From Occallatibacter sp. (GTDB taxonomy: Bacteria; Acidobacteriota; Terriglobia; Terriglobales; Acidobacteriaceae): DNA of 44,131 nucleotides. Position 1 is the stretch's first letter, and each line of letters begins with the position of its first letter. Of this stretch, positions 36,195 through 43,748 are shown piece by piece. The position numbers and the translations under genes are program-made. The stretch is from assembly GCA_031296215.1 (NCBI GenBank), contig JARLGE010000333.1:1-44131 (forward strand). Reading direction: 5' to 3'. The notes under the pieces are model-generated. The model ran no database searches. It was not told where the DNA came from and saw only the letters and a program-made list of their open reading frames with translations.

Positions 36195-37421
36195 TTAGGT
36201 CGAATAGTCGGCGTTGATGTGGATGTACTCGACGGTGAGGTCGGTGGTCCAGAAGACGCAACTTCCTTCGCCCTGGTTGAGTTGAATGCCGATGGAGAAT
36301 TCGGGCTGGGAGACGTAGGCGTGGGCGGCGGCTTCATCGAACGCGGCGGCGCGTCCGCCGTCGCGGCAGATTTCGAAATCGCCAAAGCGGATGTCGATGC
36401 GATTGGGGTTGATATCGGCGCCGGAGTAGCCGATGGCGGCCATCAGGCGGCCCCAGTTGGGATCGTTGCCGGCCCAGGCGGTTTTTACCAACGGAGAATG
36501 CGCGATGGCCTTGGCGATCTTCAAGGCGTCGGCGTCTGAGGCCGCGCCTTCAATGTGCAACTCCACCACGTGCGTGATGCCTTCGCCATCGGCCACAACC
36601 TGGCGGGCCAGAGAGGTGCAGACGTGCGCGAGCGCATGGGTGAATGCGCGGCTGCCTGGGCCGATGGCGACGCCGCTCGCTGCCGAGGCCAGCAGCAGCA
36701 CGGTGTCGTTGGTGGAGGTGTCGCCGTCGACCGAGATGCGGTTGAAGCTGAGCTCGATGGCCTGGTTCAAATAAGCCTGGAGATCGGAGGGCTCGACGGC
36801 CGCGTCGGTGAGGATGTAGACCAGCATGGTGGCGTGGGGCACGAGCTGGGGGTGGATCATGCCGGAGCCCTTGCCGAATGCGGCGATGCGAATCTCACGA
36901 GTTGCGCCGTCCGCGTCTTCGACGTCGAAGCGCGCGAAGGCGGTCTTCTCCACGGTGTCGGTGGTGAGGATGGCCTGGGCGGCTTGCTGGAAGTGGTCGA
37001 GTTCCGCGCCCAGCGCGGTGGCCAGGGCAGGCAGCACGGCGATGAGCTTTTCGGCCTGGAGCGGGACGCCAATGATGCCGGTGGAGGAGGGGAAGACTTC
37101 TTCGGGCTCGCAGCCGAAGACTTCCGCAGCGGCCTCGCAGGTGGCGCGGGCGGCGGCCAGTCCGGCCTCGCCCGCGGCGCAGTTGGCGTTGCCGGCGTTG
37201 ATGGCGACGACGCGTACAAAACCGCCGGTAGCGCGCAGGTTCTGCTTGTCCACAATCAGCGGCGCGGCGGTGACGCGATTGGCGGTAAAGGCCGCGGCGG
37301 CGCTGGCCGGCTCATCGGCGACGATGAGCGCAAAGTCGGGGCGGCCGCTCTTTTTGAGACCGGCTGTGGCGGCGCCGAATTGGAAGCCCTCGGGGAGCAG
37401 GATTTGGGCTATGTCTGCCAT
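36195..37421 (-). CDS. argJ: Bifunctional glutamate N-acetyltransferase ArgJ
   Basis: The protein is 408 aa. It moves the acetyl group from N-acetylornithine to glutamate, and may also use acetyl-CoA, in arginine synthesis. The precursor self-cleaves before T198 (PHATMLVY), the catalytic nucleophile. The oxyanion pair is STG (113-115), and the GKGSGM loop (183-188) is intact. The usual NMAT cleavage context is replaced by PHAT. The C-terminus VEYIHINADYST is normal. The Shine-Dalgarno sequence is weak. No other arg gene is in the window. Confidence 0.93.
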   Translation of the reverse strand: MADIAQILLPEGFQFGAATAGLKKSGRPDFALIVADEPASAAAAFTANRVTAAPLIVDKQNLRATGGFVRVVAINAGNANCAAGEAGLAAARATCEAAAEVFGCEPEEVFPSSTGIIGVPLQAEKLIAVLPALATALGAELDHFQQAAQAILTTDTVEKTAFARFDVEDADGATREIRIAAFGKGSGMIHPQLVPHATMLVYILTDAAVEPSDLQAYLNQAIELSFNRISVDGDTSTNDTVLLLASAASGVAIGPGSRAFTHALAHVCTSLARQVVADGEGITHVVELHIEGAASDADALKIAKAIAHSPLVKTAWAGNDPNWGRLMAAIGYSGADINPNRIDIRFGDFEICRDGGRAAAFDEAAAHAYVSQPEFSIGIQLNQGEGSCVFWTTDLTVEYIHINADYST

Positions 37422-37626
37422 GGCGGTTAATCCATTTAATCTAACAGGTGAGTTGGGCGGGAATTGAGATCGACCAGGAAAAACCGGCTGTCGCGGGCGC
37501 CGGTCATCGCCGGAGCAGAAGGTCCGGAATGAGAGAACGAGCGGCCGCGCGGCATTTCATGCTTGCATCCGCACGTTGGATGCAGCAACCAGCGGGCATT
37601 AGAATCATCGAATCGAGGGGTGGCTC

Positions 37627-38562
37627 ATGACGCCTGAAGATGAGAAGAAGACAGCCTTACCAACGGACCCGGCTTTCTACAAGGATCTGCTGGATCACAT
37701 GAGCGACGGCGTGTACTTCGTCGACCGGGACAGGCGGATTCTCTACTGGAACGAAGGCGCCCAGCGGCTGACGGGCTACAAGGCCGAAGAGATGATGGGC
37801 CGGCAATGTCAGGACGACCTGCTTTGCCACGTTGATGGGGCAGGCAGACGGCTGTGCCAGGAGGGCTGTCCCTTATCAGCAAGCGTTGAGGATGGGGCTC
37901 CGCACGAGGCGAGTGTCTTTCTACGCCACAAGCTGGGGCGGCGCGTGCCGGTGAATGTGCGCGTGCAGCCGATGCGGGACGCCAAGGGCGATATCATCGG
38001 GGCCATCGAGATATTCAATGACGACTCAGCGCAGCACGCTGTGCGCAGAAGGGCCGAGGCGCTGCAGCGGATTGCCTTCCTTGACCATCTAACCCAACTG
38101 CCGAACCGGCGCTTTCTGGAGATGACCGTCCGCACCGTTTTGAGTGAATTCGAGGTTCACAAAGATGCATCTGGCGTGCTTTTGATCGATCTGGACGGGT
38201 TCAAGAACATCAACGACTCCTATGGCCACGCTTGCGGCGACCTGGCTTTGCAGGAAGTGGCCAAGACGCTGACGGGGGTATTGCGCCCCACGGACATCTT
38301 GGGGCGGTGGGGCGGCGACGAATTCATGGCGATCGTTCGCAGCGTGAATTTCGAGAATTTGAGGGCGCTGGCGCAAAGATGCGTGGCCATCGTGGCGGCA
38401 ACCTCAATTCCCCGCAGCGATGGGAGCCGCATTGGATTATCGATCTCCGTCGGCGCCGCGCTGCTGCGGATGGGCGAGAGCGCGGAAGAGATTATCAGCC
38501 GGGCCGATCTGCTCATGTACCGCAGCAAGACAAACGGCCGGGGTTGCGCCACCATGGAATAG
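37627..38562 (+). CDS. PAS-GGDEF diguanylate cyclase
   Basis: The protein is 311 aa. A PAS domain (about 15-130) is followed by a short helix and a GGDEF domain. The active-site motif is intact (GGDEF 229-233) and the product-binding I-site RxxD (R220-D223) sits five residues before it, so the enzyme should make c-di-GMP and be feedback inhibited. The PAS domain contains four cysteines, C61, C67, C77 and C81, spaced so that they could bind a metal or Fe-S cluster. AGGGG lies about eight bases before the ATG. The next gene continues in the same reading frame after the TAG. Confidence 0.9.
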   Translation: MTPEDEKKTALPTDPAFYKDLLDHMSDGVYFVDRDRRILYWNEGAQRLTGYKAEEMMGRQCQDDLLCHVDGAGRRLCQEGCPLSASVEDGAPHEASVFLRHKLGRRVPVNVRVQPMRDAKGDIIGAIEIFNDDSAQHAVRRRAEALQRIAFLDHLTQLPNRRFLEMTVRTVLSEFEVHKDASGVLLIDLDGFKNINDSYGHACGDLALQEVAKTLTGVLRPTDILGRWGGDEFMAIVRSVNFENLRALAQRCVAIVAATSIPRSDGSRIGLSISVGAALLRMGESAEEIISRADLLMYRSKTNGRGCATME

Positions 38563-38597
38563 GGCATCGGCATCGCAGGCTGGAGATATCCCCACCT

Positions 38598-38610
38598 GGA
38601 GGAAGAAATC
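38598..38610 (+). promoter_or_regulatory. Strong RBS before a non-standard ATC codon
   Basis: GGAGG (38598-38602) lies five bases before ATC (38608-38610), which is in frame with the ABC ATPase. From here the protein would begin with residues leading into EFLELRSVNVARG, the normal first strand of an ABC domain. No ATG, GTG or TTG exists in this frame between the preceding stop (38560-38562) and the GTG at 38653. Start at ATC is an inference. Confidence 0.4.
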
Positions 38611-38652
38611 GAAAACGGCGAAGCGGAGTTTCTGGAGCTGCGCAGCGTCAAT

Positions 38653-39396
38653 GTGGCGCGGGGCGAGCGGGTGGTGCTGCACGATGTGAACCTGACCATC
38701 CGCACCGGCGAGCACGTGGCCATCATGGGGCCGAACGGCTGCGGGAAATCGACGCTGATCATGGCCATGAGCTGCCAGGTCTATCCCATGGTGAAGCCGG
38801 GGATGGTGGTGCGGATCTTTGGGCGCGAGCGCTGGGACCTGACGCGGCTCAGGCTGCACTTCGGCGTGGTGGGCGCGGAGCTTCCCGGCGAGCGGACGGC
38901 GGTGACCAACGGGCTGGACGCGGTGACGGCGGGGTTTTTCTCGGCGTCCACGCTGTGGCCCAACCTGCACGTGACGCCGGAGATGCGGGAGCGCTCGTGG
39001 GAGGCGCTGGAGCGGATGGAGGCCAAGCACCTGGCCGGGCAGTTGGTGGGCGAAATGTCGGCCGGAGAAAAGCGGCGCATTATGATTGCGCGGGCGCTGG
39101 TGCACAGGCCCAAGCAGTTGCTGCTGGACGAGCCGTCGAACGCGCTGGACCTGGCGGCACAGCGCGAGTTGCGCGAGACGCTGCGGCGGCTGGCGCAGGA
39201 GGGCACGGGACTCGTTTTGGTCACGCATCACCTGGGAGACATTCTGCCGGAGATTGAGCGCGTGATTCTGATGCGCGGCGGGCGGATTGTGGGCGATGGG
39301 CCGCGCGCGGATCTGCTGACCGAACTGAGGCTGAGCGAACTGTTCGGCGCGCCGGTGCGAATGGGGCGCGATGAAGAGTGGCTGCATAGTTGGTGA
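38653..39396 (+). CDS. ABC transporter ATP-binding protein
   Basis: The protein is 247 aa from the first standard start, GTG at 38653. It has Walker A GPNGCGKST, signature MSAGEKRR, Walker B LLLDEP and the switch H in LVTHH. It resembles stand-alone ATPases of the ModF/YlmA type; no permease gene is adjacent. The GTG start removes the first beta strand (FLELRSVNV) that ABC domains normally have, while the frame stays open upstream to 38563. A start near 38608 would restore it. The gene may be co-transcribed with the diguanylate cyclase. Confidence 0.82.
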   Translation: MARGERVVLHDVNLTIRTGEHVAIMGPNGCGKSTLIMAMSCQVYPMVKPGMVVRIFGRERWDLTRLRLHFGVVGAELPGERTAVTNGLDAVTAGFFSASTLWPNLHVTPEMRERSWEALERMEAKHLAGQLVGEMSAGEKRRIMIARALVHRPKQLLLDEPSNALDLAAQRELRETLRRLAQEGTGLVLVTHHLGDILPEIERVILMRGGRIVGDGPRADLLTELRLSELFGAPVRMGRDEEWLHSW

Positions 39397-39402
39397 CGAA
39401 AG

Positions 39403-39430
39403 ACAGTTCACAGTTCACAGTTTTCAGTTG
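39403..39430. repeat. Short CAGTT-type tandem repeats
   Basis: ACAGTTC occurs twice in succession, followed by ACAGTTTTCAGTTG, in the gap between the ABC ATPase and the convergent radical SAM gene. No other signal is seen there. Confidence 0.4.
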
Positions 39431-39506
39431 GGTGTGGAGCCCGATTCAGGCAGCGCATCCTCAGAGCGACTGTTCGAAGCCCCATCCGCCGGCTTCTTGA
39501 AAGACA

Positions 39507-41210
39507 TTACGCCGCGCCCACCCCCGCCGCCTCGCGGTCCCCTTCGTAAAAGGTCCAGGATTTGTCGAAACCGCCGACGGGCCCCGGCAGGGGGCTGTCA
39601 TCCTGATGGACCCAGTGGTAGTACTGTCCAAGCTCGTTGGTGATCTGCGTTTCTTCACGCTTCTCGTGGGCTGTAAGTCTTTCCAAGTAGCCCCGTTCGC
39701 GTTGCAGCGTGGCCAGGGGGGTTGCTTCGAGATAGTCGACCGCGCAACGAAGCGTGTAGCAAGCAACCTTGTTGCACACCGACGTGAGGTAGCGCAGGTA
39801 AGCCCGCTGCGCTTCCGACACGCGGTTGCGCCGTGGCAGCCGCAAGCCGGCCTCGAAGTTCAACCCCCTGAACATATGGCAAAGTCCCTGGTTGGTGAAA
39901 TTTCTTTCGTAGAAGGTCGCAATCATCCACTCGTAGAAGATATCCAGCTTCGGGTCGAGGAACTTGTAGTCCGGTTCGAACGCGGTTCCCAGCATGCGGC
40001 CCTCCGCCTCGAGCCTGCGCTTGATCGGAGTGCCGGCGTAGGGGAGCATGCGGCAGAAGGGCGCCACCGTCCAGCCGTCGCCGATGAACTCTTCAAGGAA
40101 CGCGATGTTGTTGCGAATCCGGCTGAAGGTCGAATAGGGCTCGACCATCATGAATCCGAAGTCAAACGAGAGGCCGAGTTTTTTCAAGATCCGGCCGGCG
40201 CGCAAGTGGGCCTCGGGCTTCATGCGCTTGTGCATGTCGGCCAGGCCATCTTCATCGCCCGACTCGACGCCCATGTAGACGTGGGTCAGGCCTCCGGCCA
40301 TGAGCCGGCGCAGGATATCCTCGTCAATCTCGTCCGAGCGGCAACTGATTTTGAAGGCCAGCTCTCCGGCGAAGCCCGCGGCCGCAATGTGATCGGCGAT
40401 CTCCATGGCCCAGAGCTTGGCATTTTTTCCGCCGGCAAGGAAATCGTCATCCTGAAACAAGAAGATGGGGACCTTGCGGTTGACGTGCAGGTCGAGCATC
40501 TCGTCGGCTACCGCGCGCGGGCTGCGCAAGCGGCGCAACGGCCCTCCCTGGCTCTCGTAGAAGGGCCGGATGCTACAGAAGGAGCAATCCCACGGACATC
40601 CGCGGCTGCCCAGGACCGAGGCAGTGGGCATGGGGTGGCTCTCGTAGTCGATCGAGCGCCGATCGGGCGGGGGCAGGATGTCCAGGTCTTCCACCACCTT
40701 TGCCAGCGGCGCAACCACGATCTGTCCCTCGTCTGAACGAAACGCGATGCCGGGCAGCGTGCGCCAGTCCGCCCCCGCGCTGAGGCAATGGAGTATTTTA
40801 ACGAGCGTCATCTCGCCATCGAAGCGCACCACGGAATCAAGGCCTGGGGTAGAGCCAAGGATCTCGGCCGGCTCAAAGCTTGCATAATGGCCGCCCATGG
40901 TAAAGTGGCCGGTCACACCTCCATCGCGGAGCGCCTTGATGACGCGCCCGAAGTCCGGCGCCATGTATTGAAAGATCAGCGAGAAGCCAACCACATCCGG
41001 TTTCTCGTGGCGGATGCGGCGGAGAATAATCTCCGGGTCGGCGCCGTAGGTCATGATGGAGGCCTCATGCCCGGATGCGTTCACCGCCGACATAAGATAA
41101 CGCAAGCCGAGGTTGTCCTGGTCTTGAAAACCAAGGAGAAGCACCTTCTGCGGCCGGTCGTTCCCGCCGATGACCGGTATTGCAATGGGATCGTTTGAGA
41201 GGATCTGCAT
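39507..41210 (-). CDS. B12-binding radical SAM enzyme, candidate RiPP maturase
   Basis: The protein is 567 aa. Residues about 21-150 form a cobalamin-binding-like Rossmann domain (KVLLLGFQDQDNLGLRYL, VVGFSLIFQYMAP). The radical SAM core starts at about 195, with the cluster motif C205-x3-C209-x2-C212 (GCPWDCSFC) that binds the [4Fe-4S]/SAM pair. Residues about 430-567 form an uncharacterised C-terminal region with several cysteines (SVCNKVACYTLRC). Enzymes of this type add methyl groups to unreactive carbons or make rings, some on peptides. GGAAGG lies 11 bases before the ATG. A repetitive small protein is encoded 178 bp upstream on the same strand. No PqqD-type leader-binding domain is evident. 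Confidence 0.85.
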   Translation of the reverse strand: MQILSNDPIAIPVIGGNDRPQKVLLLGFQDQDNLGLRYLMSAVNASGHEASIMTYGADPEIILRRIRHEKPDVVGFSLIFQYMAPDFGRVIKALRDGGVTGHFTMGGHYASFEPAEILGSTPGLDSVVRFDGEMTLVKILHCLSAGADWRTLPGIAFRSDEGQIVVAPLAKVVEDLDILPPPDRRSIDYESHPMPTASVLGSRGCPWDCSFCSIRPFYESQGGPLRRLRSPRAVADEMLDLHVNRKVPIFLFQDDDFLAGGKNAKLWAMEIADHIAAAGFAGELAFKISCRSDEIDEDILRRLMAGGLTHVYMGVESGDEDGLADMHKRMKPEAHLRAGRILKKLGLSFDFGFMMVEPYSTFSRIRNNIAFLEEFIGDGWTVAPFCRMLPYAGTPIKRRLEAEGRMLGTAFEPDYKFLDPKLDIFYEWMIATFYERNFTNQGLCHMFRGLNFEAGLRLPRRNRVSEAQRAYLRYLTSVCNKVACYTLRCAVDYLEATPLATLQRERGYLERLTAHEKREETQITNELGQYYHWVHQDDSPLPGPVGGFDKSWTFYEGDREAAGVGAA

Positions 41211-41388
41211 GCGCGCACCATCCTTCCGAGTAGACAGGTTTTCCGTAGGGGCCCCGCGACGTTCGAATGCGCAGAGCCAGGGGAAGCTTGAGCAGTGAAG
41301 TACATGCGCAGCACCGCCGGGCAGCGAAGAGACGACGCGCTGCTATAAGGCCGGCGGCGCAGGTTCTTACAGCGACCTTGCCTATGTG

Positions 41389-41910
41389 CTAACTCTTCTC
41401 GTTCAGCTTTGCCAATTGCGCCGTTACTTGTTCTTCGATGGAAGCAAGACGGGCCTTTTGGGCATTGATCGCATGAAGCGTGCTCTCCAGTTGATCCGCG
41501 GGAAGCCGGGTGTAGTCGATAGGAGCTGGATCGCCAATCGGCCAATGGATTGGGGGCCGATAGCCGCCTCCTCCGTAAATCGGCCACGGCCCGGGATCGG
41601 CATAAATGCGGCTGTAGTCGATGGGGGCCGGATCGCCAATCGGCCCACGAACCGGCGGCCGGTAACCGCCTCCTCCGTAAATCGGCCACGGCCCGGGATC
41701 GGCGTAAATGCGGCTGTAGTCGATGGGGGCTGGGTCGCCTATCGGCCAATGGACTGGGGGCCGATAACCGCCCCATCCGCCACCCCACCACGGTGGCGCC
41801 GGGGGATCGGCATAAACCGGGATGTGGGGGGCAGCCGATGGCTGCGCATGGGCGGCCTCTAAACGAGCAACGCGGGCCTCGAGCGCTTTGACGGCATCAT
41901 TTTCGGTCAT
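41389..41910 (-). CDS. Repetitive Pro/Tyr/Trp protein, candidate multi-core RiPP precursor
   Basis: The protein is 173 aa and matches no family I recognise. Residues 1-22 are a charged helix (heptad-like VKALEARVARLEAAHA) and 139-173 a second helix. Between them lie 34-residue repeats starting at Y49, Y83 and Y117, with consensus YRPPxHWPIGDPAPIDYSR, then IYADPGPWPIYGGGG. A degenerate half-unit precedes them (PVYADPPAPPWWGGG). It has no signal peptide. GGAGGGAGG stands just before the ATG and a TTGACA promoter lies upstream, so it should be well expressed. The B12 radical SAM gene follows on the same strand. The layout of leader-like helix, repeated core-like units and adjacent radical enzyme suggests a peptide substrate. 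Alternatively, it is a structural low-complexity protein. Confidence 0.6.
   Translation of the reverse strand: MTENDAVKALEARVARLEAAHAQPSAAPHIPVYADPPAPPWWGGGWGGYRPPVHWPIGDPAPIDYSRIYADPGPWPIYGGGGYRPPVRGPIGDPAPIDYSRIYADPGPWPIYGGGGYRPPIHWPIGDPAPIDYTRLPADQLESTLHAINAQKARLASIEEQVTAQLAKLNEKS
41506..41766 (-). repeat. 102-bp tandem coding repeats
   Basis: Units at 41766-41665 and 41664-41563, plus a partial unit 41562-41506, encode the 34-residue repeats. Copies are nearly identical at the DNA level, including silent positions, which indicates recent duplication or gene conversion. Confidence 0.85.
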
Positions 41911-41948
41911 ATTTCCTCCCTCCGATTGATTGGAAAAACAGATTTGCC

Positions 41949-41977
41949 ATGTTTTCACTGAACTAACGCAGTGTCAA
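41949..41977 (-). promoter_or_regulatory. Predicted sigma-70 type promoter of the repeat protein gene
   Basis: On the minus strand a perfect -35 box TTGACA (41977-41972) is followed after 17 bases by AAACAT (41954-41949), a weak -10 box that keeps the key A and T. Transcription would begin about 30 bases before the ATG at 41910. Confidence 0.45.
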
Positions 41978-42123
41978 GAGCAAAACTAGAGGCAAGAGGG
42001 GAGAAGGAAAATACAACGGGTAAGCGGTTGAAAAAACTGAAAATGACGATGGTAAGTTGCGTGGAAGCGCTACCCCGCGCAAGCGCATCGGCGGCGCGGC
42101 AAGCTGCCGGCCTGGCGCGCGAG

Positions 42124-42432
42124 TCAGCCTTTTGCGCGGGAGGCGACCAGGCGCATGGGATGGATTTCAAAGCGGTTGAGGCCTTCGATAACGGAGGGGT
42201 CGTTGTCGCCGAAGCGGCGGGCCTCGGCTTCGTTTTCGACTGCGAGGATTCCCAGGCCGAACGCCCCGCTGGGCGCGAGCACTGGGCCGTAGGCGAGGAT
42301 GCGGCCGGCGGCAAAGTGCTCCTCCCAATAGACACTGTGCAGTTGCATCAGGGCAGCTTCCTCGGGCGTGATGTCGGCGGGGAAGGTTGGGCGCGGGGGA
42401 ATCAGCTTGAAGAAGAAGTATTGCTTTTCCAT
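42124..42432 (-). CDS. YciI-family protein
   Basis: The protein is 102 aa with a dimeric ferredoxin-like alpha/beta fold. The family pattern is clear: YFFFKLIPPRP at the start, MQLHSVYWEEHFAAGRILAYGPV in the middle (the conserved His is in LHSVYWEEH), GILAVENEAEARRFGDNDPSV and the final IHPMRL strand. The biochemical role of most members is unknown. It is divergent from the Tat-exported reductase across 73 bp. No clear Shine-Dalgarno sequence is seen. Confidence 0.85.
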   Translation of the reverse strand: MEKQYFFFKLIPPRPTFPADITPEEAALMQLHSVYWEEHFAAGRILAYGPVLAPSGAFGLGILAVENEAEARRFGDNDPSVIEGLNRFEIHPMRLVASRAKG

Positions 42433-42505
42433 GGGTAGATATCTTACATGGTTGTGTTACCATCCGGGCAATTGGCTTCCCCATAGGCCAACGCGGAGGT
42501 AAACC

Positions 42506-43384
42506 ATGAGCGACTATTCAAGGCGCGATTTCCTGAAGACCGGGCTGGCAGCCGGCGCGCTGGCCGGCGCCGGAGGGCTGGCGCTGGCGGAGCGCAAATC
42601 GGCGACCGACTGGGTGACGCTGGGACGGTCGAAGGTAAAGGTGACGCGGCTGGCGTTCGGCACCGGCACCAACAACGGGTATGTGCAGCAGAGCCTGGGG
42701 CAGACGGAGTTTACACGCCTGGTTCGCTATGCCTACGACCGCGGCATTCGCTTCTTTGAGACCTCGGACACCTACGGCGATACGCCGCGCATGCTGGGCG
42801 TGGCGCTGAAAGGGCTGCCGCGGGAGAGCTACCAGATCATGAACAAGGTGACCACGGAGTACGCGGGCGATCCGCACCGGAAGCTGGAAGAGCTGCGCAG
42901 GATTTCGGATACGGAGTACTTCGACGTGATGCTGCTGCACTGGCAGCACACCGGCACCTGGCCGCAGGACACGGGGCGCTGGCAGGACGCGATTCTGGCG
43001 GCGGAGCAGAAGAAGGCCATCGTGAGCCACGGCGCGAGCGTGCATGGGCTGCCGGCGCTGCGGCGCGTTCCCGGCAACACCTGGCTCAATGTGGCCATGA
43101 TTCGCGTCAATCACCGCGGCACGCGCATGGACGCCGAGATTCCCGACACCGACGAGCTGGGCAAGGTGGACGAAGTGGTGACGCACATCCACCAGGTGAA
43201 GCGGGAAGGGATGGGCGTGATCAGCATGAAACTGATCGGGGAAGGCACGTTCAACCGCGAGGACCGGCAGAAGGCGCTGCGGTTTGCGTTTCAGACCGCG
43301 GGCGTGGACTCGGTGACCATCGGCTACAAGAACACGGCGGAGATCGACGAGGCGCTGGAGAACCTGAATTTGGCGCTGGCGTAG
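42506..43384 (+). CDS. Tat-exported aldo/keto reductase-like protein
   Basis: The protein is 292 aa. A twin-arginine signal (SRRDFLKTGLAAGALAGAG) directs it to the periplasm. The barrel has Y90 (DTYG), K114 (IMNKVT) and H145 (LLHWQH) of the catalytic tetrad, but the usual Asp of FDTA is Glu (FFETSDTYG, E85). It lacks the C-terminal iron-sulfur motifs seen in some related exported reductases. GGAGG is well placed before the ATG. The substrate is unknown. Confidence 0.87.
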   Translation: MSDYSRRDFLKTGLAAGALAGAGGLALAERKSATDWVTLGRSKVKVTRLAFGTGTNNGYVQQSLGQTEFTRLVRYAYDRGIRFFETSDTYGDTPRMLGVALKGLPRESYQIMNKVTTEYAGDPHRKLEELRRISDTEYFDVMLLHWQHTGTWPQDTGRWQDAILAAEQKKAIVSHGASVHGLPALRRVPGNTWLNVAMIRVNHRGTRMDAEIPDTDELGKVDEVVTHIHQVKREGMGVISMKLIGEGTFNREDRQKALRFAFQTAGVDSVTIGYKNTAEIDEALENLNLALA

Positions 43385-43410
43385 GGGACTGTCTCCGAAC
43401 TTTGTGCTAT

Positions 43411-43436
43411 CCCAGGTCTCAAAATCGAGACCTGGG
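43411..43436. repeat. Dispersed palindrome (copy 2)
   Basis: CCCAGGTCTC (43411-43420) and GAGACCTGGG (43427-43436) form a perfect 10-bp stem with a six-base loop, followed by GGCACCCGG. It sits 27 bp after the reductase stop and may end its transcript. Confidence 0.7.
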
Positions 43437-43524
43437 GCACCCGGCAAGTCAGCGGGTCAGCGAGTCAGCAGGAGGGCCCGCTTGACGCGGCGGGCACCTT
43501 CCAAGTACTTTGTGCTTACACGGG

Positions 43525-43543
43525 AAAGGAGGTTGATCCAGCC
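43525..43543 (+). promoter_or_regulatory. Near-perfect complement of the 16S rRNA 3' tail
   Basis: AAAGGAGGTTGATCCAGCC equals the reverse complement of the conserved 16S end (GGCTGGATCACCTCCTTT) except for one extra T. The match covers the anti-Shine-Dalgarno sequence and about ten further bases, and it ends one base before an ATG. It is far longer than a normal ribosome-binding site. The flanks do not match 16S rRNA, so it is not a gene fragment. Confidence 0.65.
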
Positions 43544-43544
43544 T

Positions 43545-43595
43545 ATGAAGATTGATTGTTCCAGTTGTATCGTACGTGAGGTGACTGAGGCCTGA
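43545..43595 (+). CDS. 16-aa CxxC mini-ORF
   Basis: The short frame reads MKIDCSSCIVREVTEA, ending in TGA at 43593-43595. It holds a CxxC pair and directly follows the 16S-complementary element. About 110 bases of GC-rich, probably structured sequence separate it from a strong terminator. It could be a leader peptide or a small regulatory peptide. It is not recognised, and translation is unproven. Confidence 0.4.
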   Translation: MKIDCSSCIVREVTEA

Positions 43596-43705
43596 GGCCC
43601 TTGCGCCCCAGCCCCAGGTAAGTCCCGGCGGAGGGTTCTCCGCTCATGGCTCTGGCACTCGCGGCAGCGCGAAGGCCTCCAGTCCAATCCCAACAGATCA
43701 CCGGC

Positions 43706-43734
43706 AGCGGCCTGAGCAGAGTGCTCAGGCCGCT
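43706..43734 (+). terminator. Strong intrinsic terminator hairpin
   Basis: AGCGGCCTGAGCA (43706-43718) pairs perfectly with TGCTCAGGCCGCT (43722-43734) around a GAG loop. GTTGTCTTT follows. It closes a putative transcript of roughly 230 bases that begins near the 16S-complementary element, and it isolates ruvC from it. Confidence 0.75.
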
Positions 43735-43748
43735 GTTGTCTTTGGGGG

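Noticed and set aside
41211-41388. An extra small gene or attenuator between the repeat protein and the radical SAM gene
   Set aside because: A minus-strand frame exists but has no Shine-Dalgarno sequence and no motif, and no convincing terminator hairpin with a T-run was found.
41506-41766. CRISPR-like repeat array
   Set aside because: The 102-bp units are contiguous, have no unique spacers and keep a reading frame of 34 codons.
43525-43543. Remnant of a 16S rRNA gene on the minus strand
   Set aside because: The sequence next to the 19-mer does not match the conserved 16S region that would have to follow it (GCACCTTCCGATACGG in this direction).
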